Below, piece after piece: positions 10,741 to 19,744 of a stretch of 57,669 nucleotides of DNA. Source of the stretch: Burkholderiales bacterium (GTDB taxonomy: Bacteria; Pseudomonadota; Gammaproteobacteria; Burkholderiales; Burkholderiaceae_C); assembly GCA_016191995.1 (NCBI GenBank), contig JACPVA010000186.1:1-57669 (forward strand), written 5' to 3'. The stretch's first letter is position 1. Each line of letters begins with the position of its first letter. The translations under genes and the position numbers were made by a program. Under the pieces are notes generated by a model. That model ran no database searches and was not told the DNA's origin. It worked only from the letters and a program-made list of their open reading frames with translations.

Positions 10741-10909
10741 GCGTTGTCGGGCCCGGGCGGATGCAGCCGTGCCGGCGCCCCGTACACGTCGCGTTTACAC
10801 ACCCGACGCCACACTGGCGGCTTCTCGCGGCAGCTTCTCGTCGCCGTGCTGCGCGGCTGCACCAGCAGGCTGCGACAGCGCGCGCGTCGAGCTGCCTGGC
10901 GTGCTCCGA

Positions 10910-12112
10910 TCAAGATGGAGGTGCGCCGCGCGGCAGGCTGGGGCTCAGCAGCCGCGGCCCGAGCACCACCGCCCAGGCACCGAAGGCGGCTCCCCACAGC
11001 GCCAGCGCCGCCGCCAGCAGCACTGGTGCGGCCGCCGCCGGTGCGGCACCGAGCGCGACCGCGACGCGCAGCGCCGCCGCCGCGGCGACCGCCCAGGCGG
11101 TCCAGCGCAGCGGCGCCGGCAGCGCGAGCGTGCGCCCGGTGTGGCGCAGCGCGACGCGCGTCATCAGCGACAGCATGGTCTGGCCGAGCGCACCGACCGT
11201 GAACGCGTGCATCCAGGCGTCCGCCGGCCAGGGCGCGCCGAGCGCCGCGCCGGCGCGCAGCGCCAGCGCCAGAAGCAGCCACGCAAAGCCGCCGTGCAGC
11301 CCCGGCACGAGCGGCGCGTCGAGCACGCGCCAGCCGCGCCAGCGCGCGACCCGCCAGCCCTGAAGCAGCAGCGCCGCGATGGCGGCCGCGCCGATCGCGG
11401 CGTCGCCCGCGCCAGTCAGGTCCAGCAGCGCCAGCGCGACCAGCGCGATCGCGGCTGCGGCGTCCAGCAGCGGCCAAGCCGGCGCCACGTCGCCGCGTCC
11501 TGCGGCGCGCAGCGCGTTGCCGGTGAAGACCGGCGTCAGCAGCCCGCCGGCGAGCACGAACAGCAGCATGAGCACCCACACCGCGCCGCGCAGCGCCGTG
11601 GCCGCAAGCGCCGCGTCGCCGGCTGCCAGCGCGGCGTGGTGGACAGCGTCGGCCAGCGCCAGCGCGGGCAGGATCGCCAGCACCAGCCGCCATGCGCGCC
11701 GCGGCAGCGGCCACAGGTGCGGCGCCAGCCACAGCGCCAGCGCGACCGGCAGCGCCACCGCGCCGACCACGGCCAATGGCAGCGACGGCTGGAGCCAGAA
11801 GGCCGCGCGGCCGAGAACCCAAAGTGCCGCCAGCAGCGCCAGCGGCGCGTGCTCGGTCTCCGGGATCCCGGCCCAGCCCGGCAGCGCGGTCAGCACGATG
11901 CCGGCGACGATCGCGCCGGCGAAGCCGAAGACCATCTCGTGCCCATGCCATAGCGGCGGCATCGTGGCCGTCGGCAGCACGCCGGCCCAGACGGCGATCG
12001 CCAGCAGCGCGAGCAGCGGCGCGTAGCAGGCGCCGGCGAGCAGGAACGGGCGGAAGGCCGCTGCCCACAGCGGATGCTGCCAGCGGCCGTGCCGGCGCGC
12101 CGCGCCGGTCAT
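10910..12112 (-). CDS. nnrS: NnrS-family haem/copper membrane protein
   Basis: A 400-residue polytopic inner-membrane protein with about twelve hydrophobic segments. It carries family hallmarks LWHGHEMVFGFAGAIVAG near the first segments, GGLLTPVFTGNALR, and a late TRVALRHTGR. Family members bind haem and copper and protect cells from nitric oxide stress; that role here is by family only. The ATG at 12112 begins MTGAARRHGRWQHPLWAAAF, which fits the family start, although the frame extends upstream into the preceding gene. It starts 40 nt after the oxidoreductase gene on the same strand and could be cotranscribed. I saw no FNR/NnrR box. Confidence 0.88.
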   Translation of the reverse strand: MTGAARRHGRWQHPLWAAAFRPFLLAGACYAPLLALLAIAVWAGVLPTATMPPLWHGHEMVFGFAGAIVAGIVLTALPGWAGIPETEHAPLALLAALWVLGRAAFWLQPSLPLAVVGAVALPVALALWLAPHLWPLPRRAWRLVLAILPALALADAVHHAALAAGDAALAATALRGAVWVLMLLFVLAGGLLTPVFTGNALRAAGRGDVAPAWPLLDAAAAIALVALALLDLTGAGDAAIGAAAIAALLLQGWRVARWRGWRVLDAPLVPGLHGGFAWLLLALALRAGAALGAPWPADAWMHAFTVGALGQTMLSLMTRVALRHTGRTLALPAPLRWTAWAVAAAAALRVAVALGAAPAAAAPVLLAAALALWGAAFGAWAVVLGPRLLSPSLPRGAPPS

Positions 12113-12152
12113 CGCCGAGACGCGCCGCGAGTCGTGCGCAAGGCCGCCAGGC

Positions 12153-15100
12153 TCACCGCGCCTGCGCCTCGAACGCCGCGCGCTGCTCGCGCAGCGCCGC
12201 GCGCGCGGCGCCGGCCTGGCGCTGCCAGACCGGCCCGTAGCCGCGCGCGGTCGCGGTCGATTCGGCCAGCGCCAGCGCCGCCTCGTAGTTGCCCGCGTCC
12301 AGCCGCGCGGCGGCGAGCTCGACCGCGTCGACATACTCGTCGCGCAGCGCGCGCGCCAGCCGCGTGTCGGCATCGCGCCCGAAAAGGTCCAGCGCGCTGC
12401 CGCGCAGCCGGCGTGCGCGCACCAGCAGCCGCAGCCAGGGGCGCAGCCGGTCCAGGTCCCAGGCGCGCTTGACCGGCTCGCCGCGGACCGGGTCGCGCCG
12501 CGCCAGCCCCGGCGGCGCCAGGTGCAGCGTCACGCGCGGCCTTCCTTCGAAGACCTGTGCCAGCGCGGCGTCGAAGGCCGGGTCGGTATACAGCCGCGCG
12601 ACCTCGTACGCATCCTTGTGCGCGAACAGCGCATGCGCATGCCGCGCGACCGCATCGGCGAGCCGCTCGCTGCCCGGCCGCACGCGCTGCTCGGCGGCGC
12701 GAATCCGATCGACCAGCGCGGCGTAGCGCGCCGCATAGCGATCGTCCTGGTAGGCGGCGAGCATCTCGCGCCGGCGCGCGATGCGCTCGTCCAGCGTCGT
12801 CGACAGCCGCCGCCAGGCCGGCTGCGGCAGGGAACGCGCCGCGAGCTCGGCTGCCGCCGCCGGGTCGCAGGCCGCGCGCCGGCCCCAGGCGAAGGCGCGC
12901 CGGTTGTCGTCGACCGCGACCCCGTTGAGCTCGATCGCGCGCAGCAGCGCGTCGCGCGATACCGGCACCCAGCCGCGCTGCCAGGCGATGCCGAGCATGA
13001 ACATGTTGGTCGCGATCGAATGCCCGAGCAGCCCGGTCGCCAGCCGCGTGGCCTCCAGCGCCTGCACCGCATCGTCGCCGAGCGCGCTGCGCAGCCGCGC
13101 CAGCGTCGCTTTGCCCGGGAAGCTGCGGTCCGGGTCGCGCAGGAAGTCGCCGGTGATCGTCTCGGCCGTATTGACCAGCGCGCGCGTGCGCCCCGCGGCG
13201 CAACGGCGCAGCGTGTCGGGTGCGGCCGCGACCAGCAGGTCGGCGCCGAGCAGCGCGTCGGCACCGCCGGGCTCGATGCGCGCCGCGTTCAGCTCGTCCT
13301 GTGCGCGCGCGATCCGCACGTGCGACAGCACCGCACCACCCTTTTGCGCCAGCCCGGTCACGTCGAGCACCGTGACACCCAGGCCGTCCAGGTGCGCCGC
13401 CATCCCGAGCAGCGCACCGATCGTGACGACCCCGGTGCCGCCGACGCCGGCCACGAGCAGCGACCACGGCGCGTCCAGCGCCGGCAGCGCCGGATCGGGC
13501 AAGGCCGACTCGTCGACCTCGCCCGCCGCCTGCCCGCGCCGCGGCATGCCGCCTTCGATCGTCACCAGGCTCGGGCAGCAGCCCTCGACGCAGCTCAGGT
13601 CCTGGTTGCAGGCGAAGGGGTCGATCTGGCGCCGGGTCCCGAACTCGGTCTCGACCGGAACGATCGCGAGGCAGTTGGACTTGACGGCGCAGTCGCCGCA
13701 GCCTTCGCAGACCAGCTCGTGGATGAAGACCTGGCTCGCGGCCGGTGGCGCCAGGCCGCGCTTGCGCCGGCGCCGGCGCTCGGTCGCGCAGACCTGGTCG
13801 TAGACGAGGACGGTGACGCCGGGAATGCCGGCGAGCTCGCGCTGCACGGCATCGAGCTCGCGCCGATCGCGCAGCTCGATGCCGGGGGCGAGCGGATCGT
13901 CGGCCGCGCCCTGGCGGTGGCGCGCCGGGTCGTCGGCGACGACGACGATGCGCGCGACACCCTCGGCGGCGAGCTGTCGCGTCAGCCGCGGCACCGTCAG
14001 CGGGCCGTCGATCGGCTGCCCGCCGGTCATCGCCACCGCATCGTTGAACAGCAGCTTGTAGGTGATGTTCACGCCGGCGGCGACGGCGGCGCGGATCGCG
14101 AGCAGCCCGGAGTGGAAGTAGGTGCCGTCGCCCATGTTGGCGAAGACATGCCGCACCCCCGCATGCGGCGCCATCCCGATCCAGGTCGCGCCCTCGCCGC
14201 CCATGTGGCTGATCGTCAGCGTCGACCGCTGCATCGCGACCGCCATCAGGTGGCAGCCGACACCGGCCAGCGCGCAAGAGCCCTCGGGCACGCTGGTCGA
14301 CCGGTTGTGCGGGCAGCCGGGGCAGAAGTAGGGCGTGCGCTGCAGCGGCGGTGGCGGCAGTGCGCCGGTGGCGGCGGCCTCGGCGTCGAGCGCGGCGGCG
14401 GCCTCGCGCCAGCGCGTGCCGCCGTGCAGCCGCGCCAGCCGCTGCGCGATCGCGCGCGCGACGAGCAGCGCGTCGAGCTCGCCGGTCGGCGGCAGCAGCC
14501 ACTGGCCGTGCGGCGCCGGCCACTCGCCCTCCTCGTCGAACTTGCCGACCACGCGCGGGCGGTCGGCCGGCGGCGCCGCGTACAGCATCTCCTTGAGCTG
14601 GTACTCGATGATCTGGCGCTTCTCCTCGACGACGAGGATCTCGCGCAGCCCGCGCGCGAAGCGGCGTGCGCCGGCGGCCTCGAGCGGCCAGGGCATGCCG
14701 ACCTTGTACAGACGCAGCCCGAGCGCGTGCGCCGCGTGCGTGTCGAGGCCGAGCCGGCGCAGCGCCTGCATCAGGTCGCCCCAGGCCTTGCCGCAGGCGG
14801 CGATGCCGAGCTGCGCGTGCGACGGGTCCAGCACCAGCCGGTCGATGCTGTTGGCGCGCGCGTAGGCAGTGGCCGCGTAGACCTTGTGCGCCTGCATCCG
14901 CATCTCCTGCGCGAGCTGCGGATCGGGCCAGCGGATGTGCACGCCGCCGGGCGGCAGCGCGAAGTCGGTCGGCGCGACGATGCGCACGCGCGCCGGGTCG
15001 ACCTCGGCGGTGGCCGAGCTCTCGACGACGTCCGACGAGAGCTTGAGCGCGACCCACAGCCCGGCGTGGCGCGACATCGCCCAGCCGTGCAGCCCGAAGT

Positions 15101-15644
15101 CGAGAAGGTCCTGCACGTCGGCCGGCGCCAGCACCGGGATGCCGCAGGCGGCGAACACATGTTCGCTCTGGTGCGCGACCGCCGACGAGCGCGCCGCGTG
15201 GTCGTCGCCGGCGACCACCAGCACGCCGCCGAGCGGTGCGGTGCCGGCGTGGTTGGCATGCTTGAAGACATCGACGCAGCGGTCGACACCCGGCCCCTTG
15301 CCGTACCAGAGCGCGAAGATGCCGTCGACATCCGGCCGGCCCGGCATCAGGTGCAGCTGCTGCGTGCCCCAGCAGGCGGTGGCGGCGAGGTCCTCGTTGA
15401 CGCCGGGGACGAAGCGGATGCGGTGCTCGGCGAGGAAGGGCGCGGCCTCGTGCAGCGCGGTGTCCAGGCCGCCCAGCGGCGACCCGCGGTAGCCGCTGAC
15501 GAATCCCGCGGTGTGGTGGCCGGCGGCGCGGTCGCGCTCGTGCTGCAGCATCGGCAGCCGCGCCAGCGCCTGCACGCCGGTCAGGAAGACGCGGCCGTGC
15601 TCGACGCGGTATTTGCTCGCGAGGTCGACGTCGGGGCGTTTCAT
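12153..15644 (-). CDS. Indolepyruvate ferredoxin oxidoreductase, fused alpha-gamma form
   Basis: A 1163-residue enzyme expected to convert aryl- or branched 2-oxo acids plus CoA to acyl-CoA, CO2 and reduced ferredoxin. An N-terminal pyrimidine-binding half is followed by the thiamine-diphosphate part with CPGCPHNRS (441-449) and MGDGT (504-508). A ferredoxin-like segment comes next (CEGCGDC from 646, then cysteines to about 690), and then the gamma domain with VAGVGGTGVV (731-740) and LAQKGGAVLSHVRI. All expected cysteines are present. The ATG at 15644 begins MKRPDVDLASKYRVEHGRVF. The product could feed aryl-acetyl-CoA to the PaaK-type or thiolase enzymes in the cluster, but no direct link is visible. 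Confidence 0.92.
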   Translation of the reverse strand: MKRPDVDLASKYRVEHGRVFLTGVQALARLPMLQHERDRAAGHHTAGFVSGYRGSPLGGLDTALHEAAPFLAEHRIRFVPGVNEDLAATACWGTQQLHLMPGRPDVDGIFALWYGKGPGVDRCVDVFKHANHAGTAPLGGVLVVAGDDHAARSSAVAHQSEHVFAACGIPVLAPADVQDLLDFGLHGWAMSRHAGLWVALKLSSDVVESSATAEVDPARVRIVAPTDFALPPGGVHIRWPDPQLAQEMRMQAHKVYAATAYARANSIDRLVLDPSHAQLGIAACGKAWGDLMQALRRLGLDTHAAHALGLRLYKVGMPWPLEAAGARRFARGLREILVVEEKRQIIEYQLKEMLYAAPPADRPRVVGKFDEEGEWPAPHGQWLLPPTGELDALLVARAIAQRLARLHGGTRWREAAAALDAEAAATGALPPPPLQRTPYFCPGCPHNRSTSVPEGSCALAGVGCHLMAVAMQRSTLTISHMGGEGATWIGMAPHAGVRHVFANMGDGTYFHSGLLAIRAAVAAGVNITYKLLFNDAVAMTGGQPIDGPLTVPRLTRQLAAEGVARIVVVADDPARHRQGAADDPLAPGIELRDRRELDAVQRELAGIPGVTVLVYDQVCATERRRRRKRGLAPPAASQVFIHELVCEGCGDCAVKSNCLAIVPVETEFGTRRQIDPFACNQDLSCVEGCCPSLVTIEGGMPRRGQAAGEVDESALPDPALPALDAPWSLLVAGVGGTGVVTIGALLGMAAHLDGLGVTVLDVTGLAQKGGAVLSHVRIARAQDELNAARIEPGGADALLGADLLVAAAPDTLRRCAAGRTRALVNTAETITGDFLRDPDRSFPGKATLARLRSALGDDAVQALEATRLATGLLGHSIATNMFMLGIAWQRGWVPVSRDALLRAIELNGVAVDDNRRAFAWGRRAACDPAAAAELAARSLPQPAWRRLSTTLDERIARRREMLAAYQDDRYAARYAALVDRIRAAEQRVRPGSERLADAVARHAHALFAHKDAYEVARLYTDPAFDAALAQVFEGRPRVTLHLAPPGLARRDPVRGEPVKRAWDLDRLRPWLRLLVRARRLRGSALDLFGRDADTRLARALRDEYVDAVELAAARLDAGNYEAALALAESTATARGYGPVWQRQAGAARAALREQRAAFEAQAR

Positions 15645-15721
15645 GCCAGGGCCTCCGGCGGCTCGGTGGGCGTCTTGCTGTCGGCGCGAGCGGGGTGACG
15701 CGCGCGGCCACGCACCGTAGC

Positions 15722-16567
15722 ATGCACGCGATGAACGATCCGAACCCATTGCCGATCCGGCGCCGCTTCACCGAGCTCGAAGCACCCCCCGCATTGCGAG
15801 GACTGCAGCTGCACCACGCCGAGTGCGGCGCCGCCGCCGCGCCGCCGGTGCTGCTGCTGCACCAGACGCCGCGAAGCTGGGCCGAATACCGCGCCGTGCT
15901 GCCGCGGCTGGGCGCAAGCTTGCGCGCGATCGCGCCCGACACACCCGGCTTCGGCGACTCGGACCCACTGCCCGGCGCGGCGACGATCGAGGGCTGGGCC
16001 GCGGCGCTGGTCGCGCTGCTCGATGCGCTGGGGCTGGAGCGCGTCGACCTCGTCGGCCACCATACCGGCGGGGTGATCGCGGTCGAGATCGCAGCCGGAT
16101 GGCCGCAGCGGGTGGGCCGCATCGTGTTGTCGTCGACGCCGCTGGTCGACGCCGCGCTGCGCGCCGAGCGCGCGCGCCGGCCGCCGATCGACGAGGTGCT
16201 GCCGCAACCCGACGGCAGCCACCTCGCGGCGCTGTGGCAGCGCCGGCAGGGCTTCTACCCGCGTGATCGGCCGGATCTGCTGCACGCCTTCGTGCTGGAT
16301 GCGCTGAAGGTCGGCGAGCGGCTGGAGCAGGGGCACCGCGCGGTCGCGAACTACCGGATGGAGGACAGGCTGGATCGTGTGACGCAACCGGTGCTGGTGC
16401 TGCGCGCTGGCGCCGACCCCTTCGCCGCGCCGCACGCCGATGCCCTGGCGGCGCGGCTGGCCGATGCGCGGGTGCACGAGATCGCGGACGGGATGGTGCC
16501 GCTGCCGGACCAGTTGCCGCAGGCATTCGCCGATTCGGTGCTGGGTTTTCTGCGGCCGTGCAGTTGA
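15722..16567 (+). CDS. Alpha/beta hydrolase fold protein with altered catalytic residues
   Basis: A 281-residue alpha/beta hydrolase. The fold signals are VLLLHQTPRSWAEYRAVLPR (oxyanion region), IAPDTPGFGDSD and the nucleophile elbow LVGHHTGGVIA (111-120). The elbow reads G-H-H-T-G, so the serine of the usual G-x-S-x-G is replaced by His114. The usual late GGH motif is also replaced, by DGMVPLPDQLP. Ordinary serine-hydrolase chemistry is therefore doubtful; it may act as a lyase, a dioxygenase-like enzyme or a non-catalytic protein. The start is uncertain: GTG 15695, ATG 15722 and ATG 15731 are all in frame and none has a strong ribosome-binding site. Divergent from the oxidoreductase gene. 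Confidence 0.85.
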   Translation: MHAMNDPNPLPIRRRFTELEAPPALRGLQLHHAECGAAAAPPVLLLHQTPRSWAEYRAVLPRLGASLRAIAPDTPGFGDSDPLPGAATIEGWAAALVALLDALGLERVDLVGHHTGGVIAVEIAAGWPQRVGRIVLSSTPLVDAALRAERARRPPIDEVLPQPDGSHLAALWQRRQGFYPRDRPDLLHAFVLDALKVGERLEQGHRAVANYRMEDRLDRVTQPVLVLRAGADPFAAPHADALAARLADARVHEIADGMVPLPDQLPQAFADSVLGFLRPCS

Positions 16568-16674
16568 GCCTTCGTGCCCATCGATCACCTCGGTCGGGCA
16601 TCTCCCTGGCCGATGTGAGAATTCGGACCTGCGCGCCTGCACGATAGGCATGCATCCCTTCCGGCTGACTTTCG

Positions 16675-17089
16675 ACCGCCGGCGCGGCGAAGCCGGGACC
16701 GGGCCGACTGGTGCGCACGACGGAGGCGGTCGGCGCTGCGCGCCGACTCCCCTGCGGCCCCGGCGCATGCAGGCGCCGGGGCGTGCGCCAGGCACGAAAC
16801 AGTCCGCAGTGGACTGTTTCGTGTCCGGGCGCACTGCATCACCCTCCTGGCCCGCCGCCGAACTCGCTGCGCTCCCTTCGGTCGCTCCGCTCAAACAGTG
16901 GCGGCGAGTCAGTTCACGAAGCGCGCTTCGCGCGCGGCCAGGAGGGCTGCGCTTCTCGGCGCCTCCCACGCGCGCCCCAGCCGGCCCGGTCCCGGCCTCG
17001 CAGAGACCGATGAGGTATTCGACCGTCGAAGACCAATTCTGCCGCCTGCCGAGGGTGGCGGGTGCCCTCTCCCGTAAGTAAAGGAGGAG
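16675..17089 (-). repeat. Dispersed intergenic repeat, copy B
   Basis: Read on the minus strand this matches copy A at 7-345 in the same block order. The blocks are a 25-nt identity (17065-17089), a block next to the GCGCGCGTGGGAGGCGCCGA match (near 16950-17010), a hairpin block with arms CCCTCCTGGCC and GGCCAGGAGGG (16849-16948), and the GTCGGCGCGCAGCGCCGAC block (16720-16745). Copy B carries an extra palindrome (16793-16823) absent from copy A. The whole 16568-17483 stretch holds no gene that I can support. Confidence 0.75.
16793..16823. repeat. Palindrome, 13-bp arms
   Basis: CACGAAACAGTCC and GGACTGTTTCGTG pair perfectly around GCAGT. The sister element at 17129-17155 has nearly the same arms. 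Both are flanked by CCGGACAC-like and TGCCTGG-like sequence that extends the pairing. Confidence 0.8.
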
Positions 17090-17128
17090 CCAGCGGCCGC
17101 AGGCCGATGGCGGGGGAGCGAGCCCGGA

Positions 17129-17155
17129 CACAAACAGTCCTGCGGACTGTTTGTG
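17129..17155. repeat. Palindrome, 12-bp arms, related to 16793-16823
   Basis: CACAAACAGTCC and GGACTGTTTGTG pair perfectly around TGC. One base pair of the other element (C-G next to the A-run) is missing on both arms at once, so the two copies keep perfect pairing while differing in sequence. A further GC hairpin (CCCGGGGCACTGTCCCCGGG) follows. Confidence 0.8.
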
Positions 17156-17483
17156 CCTGGCGAGCGCCCGGGGCACTGTCCCCGGGCATGGAGGGAGAGG
17201 GCACCCGCCGTCCTCGGCTCGCGCGGCCGTGGCGTACCGAGCGCGAGGCCCCGCTCGTTGAGGCAGAAACGGAGAGGAAACTGAAACCGAGTGGCCAGCC
17301 AGACTACCGGGTGCGATCTGGCTCGATGGAGGCGTTCTTGGATCGCAGCGCCAAGAAGGCGGCGCGCTAGCGGATCGTGCTCCATCGGATGCGCCGACCC
17401 AGAGAACTGCGCTGGTATTCGCCGATCGCCGCTCCATCGTGTCGCCCATCACCCAAGCCTCCGCGCCATGACGCTTGTGCCTC

Positions 17484-17963
17484 TCAGCCCGTCGCCCCGA
17501 AATCGGGCGCGCGGTGTGCGAGGAAGGCCTCGATGCCCTCGCGCGCGGCGGCGGTGCAGGCGACTTCGCCGAAGGCGCGGTAGCCGACTTCGAGGGCCTC
17601 GGCGAGCGTCGGCGCCGCCGCGGCGTCGTGCACCGCGCGCGTGATGACGCCGACGACCGCGGCGCTGAGGACGCGTCCGTCGGCGCTGCGCGGCGGTGCG
17701 GCATCGGGCCGCAAGGGCGGGGGTGCGGGAGCGCGCTCGGCGATGCGCGGCACCGCGCCGGCCAGCGCGTGCACGCGGTCGACCAGCACATGCCGTACGC
17801 GCGGCGGGCAGTCGGGCAGCGTCAGCGCCAGACCCGGCAGCGCGGTCTTCAGGTCGTAGGCGATATCGGGCCCGATGGTGCCGGCGCCGATAGCGGCGAT
17901 GCGCCGGGGCAGTGGGCGCGTCGCGGCATCGAGCAGCGGGTTGGCGTGGCGGGGCGCGGTCAC
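17484..17963 (-). CDS. Short 3-hydroxyacyl-CoA dehydrogenase-like protein, internally deleted
   Basis: A 159-residue in-frame joining of the two ends of the 674-residue dehydrogenase/hydratase encoded at 48252-50276. Residues 8-48 match its Rossmann start without gaps (NPLL, then [15 protein letters not shown] against [15 protein letters not shown]). Residues 95-159 match its last 65 residues without gaps (DGRVLS to [16 protein letters not shown]). About 515 residues are missing, including the catalytic histidine and the whole hydratase core. The GTG start overlaps the stop of the upstream synthetase gene (GTGA), so it is probably translated by coupling. Either a deletion relic or a small nucleotide-binding or partner protein; catalysis by itself is not expected. 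Confidence 0.7.
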   Translation of the reverse strand: MTAPRHANPLLDAATRPLPRRIAAIGAGTIGPDIAYDLKTALPGLALTLPDCPPRVRHVLVDRVHALAGAVPRIAERAPAPPPLRPDAAPPRSADGRVLSAAVVGVITRAVHDAAAAPTLAEALEVGYRAFGEVACTAAAREGIEAFLAHRAPDFGATG

Positions 17964-19597
17964 GTCGGGGTCTCCGGGGGCCAGGGTCGGGTGGTGTCGG
18001 CGGCGGCTGGCGCGGTCGGCGGTGGCGGCGGGGTGCCGGCGCGCCGCAGTGCGTTCTTGTCGGTCTTGTTCGCGCTGGTCCTGGGCAGCGCGTCGTGGCG
18101 GACGAAGGCCGACGGCCACTTGTAGCGCGCGAGCCGCGCGCCGCAATGCTCACGCAGCGAATCGTCGTCGGCGCGCGCGCCCGGCCGCAGCACGATATGC
18201 GCGACGAGGCGCTCGCCGCGGTAGTCGTCGGGTACGCCGACGACCGCGGCGTCGGCGACTGCCGGGTGCGCGAACAGCGCCTCCTCGACCTCGCGCGGGT
18301 AGACGTTGTAGCCGCCGACGATCGCCATGTCCTTCTTGCGGTCGCGCACGTAGAGCCAGCCGTCGGCGTCGAGCTCGCCGATGTCGCCCGTGTACAGCCA
18401 GCCGCCGCGCAGCGCCTGCGCGGTCTCGTCGGGGCGGTGCCGGTAGCCGCGCATCAGCTGCGGGCCGCGGGCGCGGATCTCGCCGCGCTCGCCGGCGCCG
18501 AGCACGCGCTCGCCGGTCTCGACGTCGACGATCTCGATCGCGGTCAGCGGCACCGGGACGCCGACCGAGCCGGGGCGGATCGGCCGGCCGACCGGGTTGA
18601 ACGACAGCACGGGGCCGGCCTCGGTCATGCCGTAGCCCTCGTGCACCGGGCAGCCGGTGGCGGCCTGCCAGCGCGCCAGCAGCGGCGCCGGCAGCGCCGA
18701 CGCGCCCGAGTAGCAGGTGTGTACGCGCGACCAGTCGGTGCTGTCGAAGCGCGGGTGCGCGAGCAGCCCGGTGAAGACCGTCGGGCTGCCGGGGAAGACG
18801 CTGATGCGTTCGCGCTCGACGGCGCCGAGCACGGCATCGGGCTGGTAGCGCGGCAGGATCACCAGCGTGCCGCCGGCGTAGGGCGCGAGGAACAGCCCCA
18901 TCGCCATCGCATACGCGTGCGACAGCGGCATCATGCACAGGATGCGGTCGCCGCGGCGCGACGGCAGCAGCGCCTCGCGCTGCGCGACGTTGACCGCGAT
19001 CGCATCGTGCGTCAGCTCCACCCCCTTGGCGCGCCCGGTCGTGCCGCCGGTGTACTGCAGCAGCGCGACCGCCTGCGGGTCGGGCCGCGGCGGTAGCGCG
19101 TGCCGGCGGCCGGTCTGCACGTCCAGGCGCCGGGTACGCGGGCCGACGACGACGATCTCGCCGATGCCGGCGGCGCGCGCCGGCTCGGCGGCGACGCCGG
19201 CCAGCGCCTCGTCGACGACGAGCACCGCGGGCGCGGCATCGGCGAGGATGAAGGCGAGCTCGTGCGGCGTCAGCAGCGGGTTCAGCGGCACATGCTGCGC
19301 GCCGGCAGCCAGTACGCCGTAGGCGGCGACGCAGGCCTCGATCGAGTTGCCGACCAGCGTGGCGACACGCTCGCCGCGTGCGCCCAGCGCCTGCAGCTCG
19401 TGGGCGAATGCGGCGACGCTCGCGAGCATGCCGCCGTAGTCGATGCGGCGCTCGCCGTCGACCAGCGCCTCCACGTCGGGGGCCTCGGCCGCGGCGGCGG
19501 CGAGCATCGCGACCACCGACGGGTGGCGGCGCGGCAGCTCGGCCTCAACCGTCACCGCGGCTCCCGATGCCGAGGTGGGACTCGACGACGCGCGCAT
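17960..19597 (-). CDS. AMP-dependent acyl-CoA synthetase/ligase
   Basis: A 545-residue ANL-family enzyme that would activate a carboxylic acid to its CoA thioester through an acyl-adenylate. The motifs are YTGGTTGRAKG (P-loop), GYGMTEAGPVLSF, WLYTGDIGELDADGWLYVRD, KDMAIVGGYNVYPREVEE and, near the end, PRTSANKTDKNALR, where the lysine expected for adenylation is kept. The tail is proline-rich. The ATG at 19597 lacks an obvious ribosome-binding site; a GTG at 19555 is an alternative. It lies 147 nt downstream of meaB and overlaps the next gene by four bases. Substrate unknown. Confidence 0.9.
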   Translation of the reverse strand: MRASSSPTSASGAAVTVEAELPRRHPSVVAMLAAAAAEAPDVEALVDGERRIDYGGMLASVAAFAHELQALGARGERVATLVGNSIEACVAAYGVLAAGAQHVPLNPLLTPHELAFILADAAPAVLVVDEALAGVAAEPARAAGIGEIVVVGPRTRRLDVQTGRRHALPPRPDPQAVALLQYTGGTTGRAKGVELTHDAIAVNVAQREALLPSRRGDRILCMMPLSHAYAMAMGLFLAPYAGGTLVILPRYQPDAVLGAVERERISVFPGSPTVFTGLLAHPRFDSTDWSRVHTCYSGASALPAPLLARWQAATGCPVHEGYGMTEAGPVLSFNPVGRPIRPGSVGVPVPLTAIEIVDVETGERVLGAGERGEIRARGPQLMRGYRHRPDETAQALRGGWLYTGDIGELDADGWLYVRDRKKDMAIVGGYNVYPREVEEALFAHPAVADAAVVGVPDDYRGERLVAHIVLRPGARADDDSLREHCGARLARYKWPSAFVRHDALPRTSANKTDKNALRRAGTPPPPPTAPAAADTTRPWPPETPT

Positions 19598-19744
19598 CGG
19601 CGGCAGGGACGTCGATGCAGACGATCGACGCCAATCGCTTGTTTCCTCATGCCTGCTCGTACTGGGCGTCGGCGGGACTCATGCCTGCCCATCGCCATGG
19701 CGCTCGGCGACGATGTCAGGGGACACCCAGGACATCACAGGCGC

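Noticed and set aside
12522..15698. Long plus-strand frame opposite the indolepyruvate oxidoreductase gene
   Set aside because: Shadow of a gene with clear thiamine and iron-sulfur motifs; the translation is rich in Arg, Ala and Gly without domains.
17062..17370. About 100-codon plus-strand frame in the repeat region
   Set aside because: It runs through the palindromes and the repeat copy and has no family resemblance or ribosome-binding site.
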